Assembly (NCBI GenBank): GCA_002718285.1
Contig: PBAR01000001.1
Location: 353,301 to 393,119, forward strand
Source: Fidelibacterota bacterium
Lineage (GTDB): Bacteria > Marinisomatota > Marinisomatia > Marinisomatales > UBA1611
Reading direction: 5' to 3'
Length of the DNA stretch: 39,819 nt
Shown here: in pieces, positions 25,602 through 33,824 of the stretch
How the letters are laid out: every line of letters starts with the position of its first letter
Numbering within the stretch: the stretch's first letter is position 1
Notes under the pieces: model-generated
Seen by the model: the letters and a program-made list of their open reading frames with translations, nothing else
Told to the model about the DNA's origin: nothing
Database searches by the model: none
Position numbers and translations under genes: made by a program

Positions 25602-26865
25602 AAATTTTTTTTCTATTAAGCCAATTATCAAAATAATCTATAAGAAATAATTTAATATTTTCATCTTTTATCATAGCAAAACATTCTGCCACAAACCCTT
25701 TTACAAGAATTGATTTCGCCGTTGCAACGTCTATTCCTCTCGAGCGAAGATAGAACAAAGCATCATTATCTAGTTCACCAGTCGTAGATCCATGGGAACA
25801 GCGTACATCATCTGCATGAATCTCCAGCTGTGGATTAGAATTCATAAGGGATTCTTTAGATAATAATAGATTTTTGTTGGATTGTTTTGCATCCGTTTTT
25901 TGAGCATTTTCCCTAACAATAGTACGTCCGTTAAATACGCCAGATGATTTTTCTCTAAGCACTGATTTAAATAATTGGGAACTGGTACAGTGAGGTACTT
26001 TATGATCAATAATTATATGATTATCTAAATGCTGTTTTTCATCAGAAAGTGAAAGACTATTTAATTTGCAATTTGAACCTTCACCATTTAAATGTACATA
26101 AGCATTGGTGCGACCTAATCCGCTTCCGCTCGCGAATTGGGTAAAATTATAATGGCTGTCACTTTCTTGATATATATGAAGATTCGCTATAGACTGTGTG
26201 GAATAAGAATTGGATTGAATCCGTATATGGTCCAATGAAGAATTCGAGCCCAAAGATAATAATATTGAAGTATTTTGAAAATGGCTGACTGCATTTCCTA
26301 CATGATGTTCGACAAAGGTAACATTAGAGTCATTGCCAACATCTAGATATACACGGGGATTAGTCATAATACTTTCTTCACTATTTGCAATAAAAAGAAT
26401 TCTTATTGCAGTTTTTATAATTTTTCCAGGATCAATTATTAAAGAAACTCCGCCATTGAAAAAAGCGGTATTTAATAGATCAAAAGGTGAATCTTCTTCA
26501 ATTTGAATTACGCTTGATTTTAGATTAATATAATCCAGATTGTTTAATACTTTGACTTCATTTGGAATTTCTGAAAGAGTTTTTTGAAAATGACCATTAT
26601 AAACCACAATTGTATTTACATTTTCAATTTTATAAGGTTCAATTTGTAAGGATGATTCGAGCTCATCAATTGTTTCGGGAACATTGAATTCACCTTTTGA
26701 AATAGCTGATAAATTTGTGAAACGCCAGTCTTCCCAATTTTTGGTTGGAAGACCTTTATCAAGAAACTTGGAAAATGCTTCTTTTCTTTTGAGGTGTATC
26801 GTATCAATAAAATGATCCAGTGTATGGATTTTATCAAATTCGGTTTGAAAATGAGTGATATTCAT
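25591..26865 (-). CDS. sufD: Fe-S cluster assembly protein SufD
   Basis: A 424-residue scaffold partner of SufB from ATG 26865. This ATG overlaps the sufC stop in the classical ATGA arrangement; an upstream TTG (26877) is less likely. The right-handed beta-helix core (FVEHHVGNAVSHFQNTSILL, RIQSNSYSTQSIANLHIYQE) is followed by the signature GRTIVRENAQKTDAKQSNKN, LLLSKESLMNSNPQLEIHAD and VRCSHGSTTGELDNDALFYL. The His in CSHGST corresponds to E. coli SufD His360, involved in cluster formation. Forms SufBC2D with its neighbours. Confidence 0.94.
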   Translation of the reverse strand: MNITHFQTEFDKIHTLDHFIDTIHLKRKEAFSKFLDKGLPTKNWEDWRFTNLSAISKGEFNVPETIDELESSLQIEPYKIENVNTIVVYNGHFQKTLSEIPNEVKVLNNLDYINLKSSVIQIEEDSPFDLLNTAFFNGGVSLIIDPGKIIKTAIRILFIANSEESIMTNPRVYLDVGNDSNVTFVEHHVGNAVSHFQNTSILLSLGSNSSLDHIRIQSNSYSTQSIANLHIYQESDSHYNFTQFASGSGLGRTNAYVHLNGEGSNCKLNSLSLSDEKQHLDNHIIIDHKVPHCTSSQLFKSVLREKSSGVFNGRTIVRENAQKTDAKQSNKNLLLSKESLMNSNPQLEIHADDVRCSHGSTTGELDNDALFYLRSRGIDVATAKSILVKGFVAECFAMIKDENIKLFLIDYFDNWLNRKKIYDY

Positions 26866-27602
26866 ACCTCTAGCCAACTATATCCTTTTTCTTCGAGTTC
26901 TAAAGCTAAGTCTTTGCCTCCAGACTTAACTATTTGACCATCAATAAGTACATGTACAAAATCTGGTTCAATATATTTTAATAAGCGTTGATAATGTGTG
27001 ATTATTAAAAAACAACGTTCACTATTTCTGTATTTATTCACACCATTAGCGACAATTTTTAATGCATCAATATCCAATCCTGAATCAGTCTCATCTAGGA
27101 CTGACAGGCGAGGTTCTAAAGTGATCATTTGCAAAATCTCATTTCTTTTTTTTTCACCACCCGAGAATCCTTCATTAACCGCTCTTTGCAAATATTTAGA
27201 ATCCATATCCATTTCTGCTAATTTTGTTTTAATTAATTTTAGAAAATCAGCAGCATTCAGTTCTTTTTCACCATTATTTTTAAGTTTAGCATTTAATGCG
27301 GCTTTAAGAAAATAGGTATTATTTACCCCTGGAATTACTACTGGATATTGAAAAGACATAAATATTCCTTCCAATGCCCGTTTTTCTGGTGACCATTCCG
27401 AAATGGACTCTCCGTTAAATAAAATATCGCCTTTTATAATTTCATATCCTTCACGACCTGTAATCAAATTAGCGAGAGTACTTTTACCAGAACCATTTTT
27501 TCCCATAATGGCATGTATTTCTCCAGATTTAATGGAAAGATTGATACCATTTAATATGGATTTGCTATCTACAGAAGCATGTAGATTAGAAATAGTTAAC
27601 AT
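26862..27602 (-). CDS. sufC: Fe-S cluster assembly ATPase SufC
   Basis: A 246-residue ABC-type ATPase. Walker A is GKNGSGKSTL (about 34-43), the ABC signature is FSGGEKKRNEILQM, Walker B with the catalytic Glu is LSVLDETDSGLD, and the H-loop is LIITHYQRLLKYIEPD. SufC drives structural change in the SufBCD scaffold. The gene starts 8 bases after the sufB stop and overlaps sufD by four bases. Confidence 0.96.
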   Translation of the reverse strand: MLTISNLHASVDSKSILNGINLSIKSGEIHAIMGKNGSGKSTLANLITGREGYEIIKGDILFNGESISEWSPEKRALEGIFMSFQYPVVIPGVNNTYFLKAALNAKLKNNGEKELNAADFLKLIKTKLAEMDMDSKYLQRAVNEGFSGGEKKRNEILQMITLEPRLSVLDETDSGLDIDALKIVANGVNKYRNSERCFLIITHYQRLLKYIEPDFVHVLIDGQIVKSGGKDLALELEEKGYSWLEV

Positions 27603-27610
27603 ATTTTTTT

Positions 27611-29059
27611 TTAGCCTACACTGCCTTCCAGGCTAACTTCCATGAGTTTTGTGGCTTCTACAGCAAATTCCATGGGTAATTCATTAAAAACTTCTTTACA
27701 GAAACCATTAACAATCATTGAAACAGCATCTTCTGTTGAAATTCCTCTCTGATTACAATAAAATAATTGGTCTTCACCAATATTTGAAGTAGTTGCTTCA
27801 TGTTCCATTTGAGCCGATGGGTTTCTAACATCAATATAAGGAAAAGTATGTGCACCACATTTATCACCAATCAAAATTGAATCGCACTGGGAAAAATTCC
27901 GGGCGTTATCTGCACCTTTCATGATTTTTACACCACCACGATATGTTTGCTGTCCTTTACCTGCAGAAATCCCCTTGGAAATAATAGTACTCTTTGTGTT
28001 TTTTCCTATATGGATCATCTTTGTTCCTGTATCTGCCTGCTGGAAATTGTTTGTCAATGCCACAGAATAAAATTCTCCTACAGAGTTATTACCTCTTAAA
28101 ATACAACTTGGGTATTTCCAGGTAATAGCTGACCCTGTCTCTACTTGCGTCCAGGAAATATGACTATTTTCACCTAGACATACCCCTCTTTTAGTTACAA
28201 AATTATAGATACCTCCTTCACCTGTTTTGGGATGTCCTGGATACCAGTCTTGAACAGTAGAGTACTTGATCTTTGCATTTTTAAGAGCAACTAATTCGAC
28301 TACAGCTGCATGAAGCTGGTTTTCATCACGCATAGGTGCAGTACATCCTTCTAAATAACTCACTTGGCTATCTTCATCTGCAACAATAAGTGTCCTTTCG
28401 AATTGCCCAGTTTTTGCTTCATTTATTCGAAAGTAAGTAGATAATTCCATAGGACACTGTACTCCTTTAGGAATATATACAAAAGAACCATCACTAAAAA
28501 CTGCTGAATTAATTGCAGCAAAATAATTGTCAGTATAAGGAACAACAGAACCCAAGTATTTTTTAATTAGATTTGGATGGTTTTTTACCGCTTCAGAAAA
28601 ACTGCAAAAAATAACACCTGCTTTTTTCAACTCGTCTTTAAAGGTAGTAGCTACTGATACACTGTCAAAAACTGCATCGACAGCCACGCCTGAAAGCATT
28701 TTCTGTTCTTCAAGAGGGATACCTAGTTTATTGTATGTAGCTAGGAGTTCTGGATCAACTTCATCGAGACTGGAAAGTTTCTTTTTCTTTGGTTGAGAAA
28801 AATAACTAATATCCTGATAATCGATTTTAGGATAATCTATATTAGCCCATTTTGGTTCCTGCATATTTAACCAATGACTATAGGCCTTTAATCGCCAATC
28901 AAGTAGCCAATCAGGTTCTTGTTTTTTTCCAGATATAGTGCGAATTACATTTTCATCTAATCCAGGAGGAAGGGTTTCTGATTCAATATCAGTAATAAAC
29001 CCGTATTCATAATCAGCGTTTAACCTTGAATCAATAATCTGCTGTTCATTGGAGGGCAT
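27611..29059 (-). CDS. sufB: Fe-S cluster assembly scaffold SufB
   Basis: A 482-residue scaffold protein, usual length. Landmarks: [19 protein letters not shown] near the start, [69 protein letters not shown]-like [20 protein letters not shown] with the sulfur/cluster Cys (the second Cys matching E. coli Cys405 region), and [20 protein letters not shown] at the end. It receives sulfur from SufE and builds the cluster with SufC and SufD. Confidence 0.96.
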   Translation of the reverse strand: MPSNEQQIIDSRLNADYEYGFITDIESETLPPGLDENVIRTISGKKQEPDWLLDWRLKAYSHWLNMQEPKWANIDYPKIDYQDISYFSQPKKKKLSSLDEVDPELLATYNKLGIPLEEQKMLSGVAVDAVFDSVSVATTFKDELKKAGVIFCSFSEAVKNHPNLIKKYLGSVVPYTDNYFAAINSAVFSDGSFVYIPKGVQCPMELSTYFRINEAKTGQFERTLIVADEDSQVSYLEGCTAPMRDENQLHAAVVELVALKNAKIKYSTVQDWYPGHPKTGEGGIYNFVTKRGVCLGENSHISWTQVETGSAITWKYPSCILRGNNSVGEFYSVALTNNFQQADTGTKMIHIGKNTKSTIISKGISAGKGQQTYRGGVKIMKGADNARNFSQCDSILIGDKCGAHTFPYIDVRNPSAQMEHEATTSNIGEDQLFYCNQRGISTEDAVSMIVNGFCKEVFNELPMEFAVEATKLMEVSLEGSVG

Positions 29060-29094
29060 TACAGTTTAAATAGTATTTTTGTTTAATAGAGATT

Positions 29095-29481
29095 TTAAGC
29101 CGAAAAGCTGGTACCACAACCACAAGTACGATCAGCATTAGGATTTGTGATCTTAAATCCGCCATTAAGAAGATCATTTGAATAATCTATTTTAACATCT
29201 TTTAAATAAAGCCAACTTTTAAGATCACAGACGATTTTCAGTCCATTGGATTCAAATACTTTATCAAATTCACGTTGTGCTTTATCAAAATCCATTTTGT
29301 AAGTCATGCCAGAACAACCTCCGCCCTCCACAGACATACGTAAAATCTGGTTATCATCACCATCATTTTTCATGGCTGTTTTCAATTGTTTTACAGCTTT
29401 TTCGGTAACAGTAATAGTCGCATTTTGAAAATCATGTTGCTGATCTTCTATCGATTTTGAACTTTCTAGTTTTTGATTCAT
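29095..29481 (-). CDS. A-type Fe-S carrier (SufA/IscA/ErpA family)
   Basis: A 128-residue protein from ATG 29481, which shares one base with the preceding stop (TAATG); a GTG nine bases upstream (29490) is possible but would overlap more. The three cluster Cys are Cys56 (EGGGCSGMTY) and Cys120/Cys122 (RTCGCGTSFS). A 20-residue N-terminal extension precedes the core (ITVTEKAVKQLKTAM). It would carry clusters from SufBCD to target proteins. It lies 35 bases upstream of sufB, so sufA is the likely identity, though A-type carriers cannot be told apart by eye. Confidence 0.92.
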   Translation of the reverse strand: MNQKLESSKSIEDQQHDFQNATITVTEKAVKQLKTAMKNDGDDNQILRMSVEGGGCSGMTYKMDFDKAQREFDKVFESNGLKIVCDLKSWLYLKDVKIDYSNDLLNGGFKITNPNADRTCGCGTSFSA

Positions 29482-29843
29482 TATTCCCACTCCGTTTTAA
29501 TTTCTGGTTCATTCTTAATACCAGGGGTTGGATTAAATCCAAGTTTTTTTCTAGCTTCATCGCTCATCATTTCAGGGTTCCAAGGAGGATCAAAGGTAAC
29601 ATTGACTTCTACAGTATGAACTTCTTCAATACTGGAAATTTTTTCTTTAATATCATTTGCCATATGTTCCGCCATACCGCATCCTGGTGTGGTGAGTGAC
29701 ATAGTAATAAATACATCTGTTTTATTGTTTTCAAAATCTTGAAGGTTTATATCATAGATTAGTCCAAGATTCCATAAATCCACAGGAATCTCTGGATCCA
29801 CACATTGTTTAAGCATTCCTATAATATTGTCTTTTAAAATCAT
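29481..29843 (-). CDS. Short MIP18/DUF59 family Fe-S assembly protein
   Basis: A 120-residue DUF59 protein: CVDPEIPVDLWNLGLIYDIN, MSLTTPGCGMAEHMANDIKE and VNVTFDPPWNPEMMSDEARK. The PPWNP and TPGCG motifs are as in PaaD and SufT. It lacks the N-terminal extension of the SufT copy 4.5 kb downstream in the same operon. It starts 1 base after the regulator stop codon. Members assist maturation of particular Fe-S proteins. The C-terminal tail (NPTPGIKNEPEIKTEWE) is charged and not conserved. Confidence 0.9.
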   Translation of the reverse strand: MILKDNIIGMLKQCVDPEIPVDLWNLGLIYDINLQDFENNKTDVFITMSLTTPGCGMAEHMANDIKEKISSIEEVHTVEVNVTFDPPWNPEMMSDEARKKLGFNPTPGIKNEPEIKTEWE

Positions 29844-29844
29844 T

Positions 29845-30243
29845 TTAGTTTGAAATATCTGCTAGAGTCATTTTATCCAACATTGATTTAATGGAACCAT
29901 TAATACGATTAATGGGTGTTCGAATATTACAATTATTAATTTGATTGCAGTCCGAGTCAAAATAACAATCCACTAATCCTACGGGTCCTTCTAAAATCTC
30001 AAAAAACCTAGTCATATTCATTGTGCTTGAATCGGGAGACATCCTGTATCCTCCAGAAGGACCTTTCACTGCATGGATAATTTTTTCCCTAGCCAATTTC
30101 TGCAGTATTTTCGAAAGCAATCCATGAGGAATACTGTATTGTTTTGCAATTTCTTTAGCAGATGCTAATTGGTTTTTTCCTTTTTTCTGTAAATACCCGA
30201 GGGCTATAAGAGCGTATTCAACTTTTCTAGTAATTTTTAACAT
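29845..30243 (-). CDS. Rrf2 family transcriptional regulator, IscR-like
   Basis: A 132-residue winged-helix regulator at the head of the suf operon. The HTH region is MLKITRKVEYALIALGYLQK to IPHGLLSKILQKLAREKII, with the wing VKGPSGGYRM. Three Cys, Cys93, Cys99 and Cys105, have the C-X5-C-X5-C spacing of IscR (Cys92/98/104), so a [2Fe-2S] cluster is likely. The fourth ligand of IscR, His107, would fall at Arg108 here, so the cluster may have another fourth ligand or different stability. Likely autoregulatory: an IscR-type palindrome lies over the proposed promoter just upstream. When cluster supply is adequate the holo form would repress suf. Confidence 0.92.
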   Translation of the reverse strand: MLKITRKVEYALIALGYLQKKGKNQLASAKEIAKQYSIPHGLLSKILQKLAREKIIHAVKGPSGGYRMSPDSSTMNMTRFFEILEGPVGLVDCYFDSDCNQINNCNIRTPINRINGSIKSMLDKMTLADISN

Positions 30244-30279
30244 TATAATTAATTTTGGTCCGAAAGTTATATGAAGAAA

Positions 30280-30308
30280 ATTATAGAGACAAGATTTATA
30301 TACGACTA
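30280..30308 (-). promoter_or_regulatory. Candidate promoter of the suf operon
   Basis: On the minus strand a perfect TATAAT (30280-30285) lies 37 bases before the regulator ATG (30243). Seventeen bases further upstream is a poor -35 (TAGTCG, 30303-30308), inside the palindrome. A weak -35 covered by an operator fits a repressed or activator-assisted promoter. Confidence 0.5.
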
Positions 30309-30323
30309 AATTTGTCGTATATA
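30297..30323. promoter_or_regulatory. IscR type 1-like operator palindrome
   Basis: Left arm ATATACGACTAA (30298-30309), centre A (30310), right arm TTTGTCGTATAT (30311-30322): 11 of 12 positions are symmetrical, and one further T/A pair extends it. About 20 of 25 positions agree with the E. coli IscR type 1 site as I remember it (ATA...GACT...GTC...TAT). It overlaps the -35 of the proposed suf promoter, 54 to 80 bases upstream of the rrf2 start. Confidence 0.72.
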
Positions 30324-30362
30324 TCTTTTATATTTTTAAGTTAAAATTTTTCGATATTATTT

Positions 30363-31400
30363 TTAGTTTAGAAAAATCATTGAATGTTCTTTTTCAATAA
30401 TTTCACCTATTCTGAAGGCAGTAGGACCAAAAATGTTAATAAATTGCTCAGCATCTTTTTTTGGCAAAGAAATCAATAATCCTCCCGAAGTTTGTGCATC
30501 TGATGCAATTAGGAGATCTTTTTCTGTTAGATGAGAGTCAAAATCTAAATAATTCTTAATATATTCCAGATTTCTGCGGGTACCTTTTGGAATAAGACCT
30601 TTTTTTACCAAGTATTCAACTCCTGGGAAAAATTTGAGATTTTGAAAAAATATATTTGCGGTTACATTACTTGCCTGACATATTTCTTTTAAATGACCGA
30701 GTAATCCATAGCCGGTTATATCAGTAACTGCATTAACTTGTAATCCATCTAATGCTAAAACTGCATCTTTATTCAAAGTTGACATTGATTCAATTGCGGC
30801 AATAATACTTTCTTCTGGAGCAGTCTCTTTTTTTATAGCTGTGGATATTATGCCTGATCCTAGAGGTTTGGTAAGTACAAGAATATCTCCTGGTTTTGCA
30901 CCAGCATTAGTCCACATATTTTTTTCATCTACTTTTCCAGTAACTACCAAACCGTATTTTGGTTCATTATCATCAATAGAATGACCGCCAACAATAGGGA
31001 TTCCAGCTTCCGTTGCTTTATCTGCCCCACCTTGTAGTATCTCTACTAATATAGAGTTTGGTAATTTATTAATCGGGAATGCAACTATATTTAGAGCAAA
31101 TAAAGGGCTACCACCCATTGCATAAATATCAGATAAGGCATTAGACGCGGCAATTTGACCAAATTGGTAAGGATCATTTACTACGGGCGTAAAAAAATCT
31201 ACTGTCTGGATCAAAGTATTTTCATTATCTAGACGTACTGCAGCAGCATCATCTGTTTTATTATGATTTAAAACAACTGAGTCATTTACTGGCATATTGA
31301 CATTACTCAGAACCTGAGCTAGGTCATTTGGACCAATCTTACAGGCTCATCCAGAACCGTGACTTAATTTGGTGAGTTTTATTTTTTCTTTATCATTCAT
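30363..31400 (-). CDS. selD: Selenophosphate synthase SelD, selenocysteine-containing
   Basis: Makes selenophosphate from selenide and ATP for Sec-tRNA synthesis. A plain open frame begins only at Met36 (31295), but the conserved N-terminus lies upstream in the same frame with one UGA: ATG 31400, then MNDKEKIKLTKLSHGSG, codon 18 = TGA (31347-31349), then ACKIGPNDLAQVLSNVNMPV. E. coli SelD has SHGAGCGCK with catalytic Cys17. Here UGA sits exactly at that Cys and Lys21 matches the essential Lys20. So the protein is 345 residues with Sec18, the usual full length. Further landmarks: DAAAVRL, DIYAMGGSPLFALNIVAFP, GGHSIDDNEPKYGLVVTGKV and DITGYGLLGHLKEI. It lies upstream of the suf regulator on the same strand. 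SelA, SelB and SelC must be encoded elsewhere. Confidence 0.93.
31315..31349 (-). promoter_or_regulatory. Candidate SECIS hairpin following the selD UGA
   Basis: In the mRNA, UGAGC (starting at the Sec codon) can pair with GCUCA 26 bases later, and inside it GGUC pairs with GACC around a five-base loop CAAAU. Position and two-part stem are as expected for a bacterial SECIS element recognised by SelB. The loop lacks an early G, which many bacterial SECIS have, so the exact fold is uncertain. Confidence 0.4.
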
Positions 31401-31479
31401 GAATAAAATTTGGAGATAGAATTTTCTCTATTTAGTTACGGAAATTTATTAATATATACTAAACTAGATTGTATAATAT

Positions 31480-33447
31480 TTAGGACTCATCTTCCGCCAA
31501 GGTGATTAGTCCATCCTTAGGAGTCAATGTGAATTTTTCTCCTTTATCGGGTATAAGAACTACACCAAATGATTTGTCCTTATCACTTTGATGTTCATGA
31601 AGTTGTAATCCTAGGCATATTTCTTTTCTAAGTAAAGCTGCCTCTGTGCATTCTCCATAGGCCAAAGTAATAGATTCCTGGTTATCAAAAGAGAAATAAT
31701 AATCTGCTGGTTTGATATATAGCTCACTTCCTTCAGCCCGAAAAAGATCATCATATACATCTAAAGCCAGAGGTTCTTCGGAGACTTGAGCCATAATCTG
31801 AGAGACAAATTGGTTGGATACCATGAAATCTTCTACGCCACTATTCAATATAATATCTATATTTTCACTATCCATAACTTCAGTAATTAACTTCGGCCAT
31901 TTATCCAACTTAGATAATCGTAAAATTTGGCGGATACGAATTAATAAAGAAATAACATAAGCATCCATTTCTTCAATAGTTGTACCGCCAGGAGAAAGTA
32001 TCAATAGGCTGTCAAAATTTTGTGGCTCTAGTTTATTAAGTTCATTAAGATCATTTAAATCTGCCTGTTTGATATCCAGAGTAAGGTTGGGGTAGCTATT
32101 TTGGAGCTTGGATAGAAAAGATTTCATTTCCTTAGTTTTCTCTGGGTTGTAAGCAATAATCTCTGAACCTGGAGGTACATAAGTACAAAGTTTTTCAGCA
32201 ATCAGAGATGCTTTAGGCGTCCAGTTTAGTAATGCTACCCTCTGAGTGCGCACACTGGTTTTTACTTCTGGTAATGTTGAAACCTTAGGCCGTTGAACAG
32301 GGTCATGAAAATAAAATATTGTGGAATCATCCTCTGCAAATACAATTAATTCATCATCATCTGTAACCTCTGTCTGTGCAGAAGGATTAAGTACAATTTT
32401 CCCATCTGCATTATGAATACCCATAGGTGTACTACTTTTGAAACGATTTATACTTTCTCCAAAAGTTAACGGGCCACCCCATCCTTCATCGGGCTGGTAA
32501 AAATAAAATTCATTTCCATCAAAGCCTACCATATCACTATAGACGACAGAAAGACCATTTCGACTTAGCGCAAGTTGAGCTATCATCCTAGATAGAACAC
32601 TAACCTCATTCAAGGCTTTCACAGTTCCTGCAGTGATATTCTCGGCCAGCTCACGATCACGATCAGAATGAATCTCGCAGACGATGGGTGGATGCTTATC
32701 TCCATCACATACTGCAATTATAGACATGATGGATTTTAAAACTAAAGCATCAGCGAGTTTGAGTTCCTGTTCTGATCGCCAGCTAGCAGCTGAGTTCATA
32801 ATAATGATAGACTTTGCCCTCTCTGCCTGAACTTTTTTTAAATTATTTATGTTTGTTGTTACTCCATAACGGGTAATTACTCGTGTGGTTGAAAAATCGA
32901 TAATATTATCCCGGATAATATTATCCATCTCTTCTTTATCGTTTTCAGCTAAAATAACAATAGCTGCGTCTGGTTCTGATTCGTTAGCTTCAATCAATTC
33001 TTTGATGATTTCTATAATCCTATCTCCAAAGCCTAAAATCAAAGTGTGATCGTTTTCAAGCACAAGACTACGCCCTCGTCGAAGTTCTGCCAGTTTTGCT
33101 TCAAAAACACTGGTAATAAAAGCTACCATACTGGAGAAAAGAACCAAACCTACAAGTACGCCTAAAATAGATGTCATTTTTGCTGCCCAATTACTATCCC
33201 CATCTGTTTCTGCAGCTGATCCTTCCATAACAGCAACATAAACTCGCCAAGGAATTTCTAACCATCCGCTTAAGGTTTCATCTGGTAGAAAGATATTTGC
33301 AATCGCCCTAAATATTACCATAATTAGAAATCCTAATGTGAATAATAGTAATAGTGCTAAGAAAATAGACGCACTTCCTCGGGACATGAAGTTATCTATT
33401 CGATAACGAATTCGTTGATTTAAGGGGTAAGGTTTTTGCTCACTCAT
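31480..33447 (-). CDS. CASTOR/POLLUX-like ion channel protein with RCK/TrkA-N domains
   Basis: A 655-residue membrane protein. A cytoplasmic N-terminus is followed by one transmembrane helix (about 28-50), a possible pore loop (about 64-78) and a second helix (91-115), then ELRRGRSLVLENDHTLILGFGDRIIEI, given here as RGRSLVLENDHTLILGFG, the start of a Rossmann fold. RVITRYGVTTNINNLKKVQA, SIIIMNSAASWRSEQELKLA and PIVCEIHSDRDRELAENITA are characteristic of the CASTOR/POLLUX/DMI1 family, known in legumes as nuclear cation channels and widespread but little studied in bacteria. A second Rossmann-like half follows from about 395 (RVALLNWTPKASLIAEKLCT). Likely gates K+ or Ca2+ flow by a ligand at the RCK domains. 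Monocistronic or with selD, 79 bases downstream. Confidence 0.87.
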   Translation of the reverse strand: MSEQKPYPLNQRIRYRIDNFMSRGSASIFLALLLLFTLGFLIMVIFRAIANIFLPDETLSGWLEIPWRVYVAVMEGSAAETDGDSNWAAKMTSILGVLVGLVLFSSMVAFITSVFEAKLAELRRGRSLVLENDHTLILGFGDRIIEIIKELIEANESEPDAAIVILAENDKEEMDNIIRDNIIDFSTTRVITRYGVTTNINNLKKVQAERAKSIIIMNSAASWRSEQELKLADALVLKSIMSIIAVCDGDKHPPIVCEIHSDRDRELAENITAGTVKALNEVSVLSRMIAQLALSRNGLSVVYSDMVGFDGNEFYFYQPDEGWGGPLTFGESINRFKSSTPMGIHNADGKIVLNPSAQTEVTDDDELIVFAEDDSTIFYFHDPVQRPKVSTLPEVKTSVRTQRVALLNWTPKASLIAEKLCTYVPPGSEIIAYNPEKTKEMKSFLSKLQNSYPNLTLDIKQADLNDLNELNKLEPQNFDSLLILSPGGTTIEEMDAYVISLLIRIRQILRLSKLDKWPKLITEVMDSENIDIILNSGVEDFMVSNQFVSQIMAQVSEEPLALDVYDDLFRAEGSELYIKPADYYFSFDNQESITLAYGECTEAALLRKEICLGLQLHEHQSDKDKSFGVVLIPDKGEKFTLTPKDGLITLAEDES

Positions 33448-33824
33448 AAGAAAACAATGTTAAATATTGCTAAAATTTTGGGAAAAATGAAAAATAATCC
33501 AAAAAAGAAAAAAAATTAATTATTACTGATTATTTTAAATATCCAAAACACTATAAAACATTTTATGTTTGAATATATTTAAATATACAAAAATATAATT
33601 CCTTTCATTCGATTGGATTTTACAAATGCTTGTTTTTGAAGCTGTAAAAACTAAAATTAAACAATATAAAAATAAATTAATTTGTTTCGATACTTGAATA
33701 CTACTTACTACATTTACTTCCACTTTGTGATGCGGAAAAGAATAATTCGACCATAAATTCAACTTACATTTTATAAAAATAATACCATATTATTAGCATT
33801 GAAAAAAGTAGCATAACAAATATT
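33448..33824. other. Long AT-rich divergent intergenic region
   Basis: About 377 bases between the divergent channel gene and korA, very AT-rich. It must hold promoters for both directions. I see short AT palindromes (AATAAT/ATTATT near 33780-33797) but no convincing -35/-10 pair, no RNA gene and no credible coding frame. Confidence 0.5.

Noticed and set aside
25602..25631. TTG start extending SufE by ten residues
   Set aside because: It would overlap sufD by 41 bases. The ATG at 25601 matches the usual SufE N-terminus.
26866..26877. TTG start extending SufD by four residues
   Set aside because: The ATG at 26865 makes the typical ATGA overlap with the sufC stop.
33535..33762. 75-codon frame on the minus strand in the long intergenic region
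   Set aside because: Composition is that of AT-rich non-coding DNA, with no recognisable domain, no clear start context and no neighbour in operon spacing.
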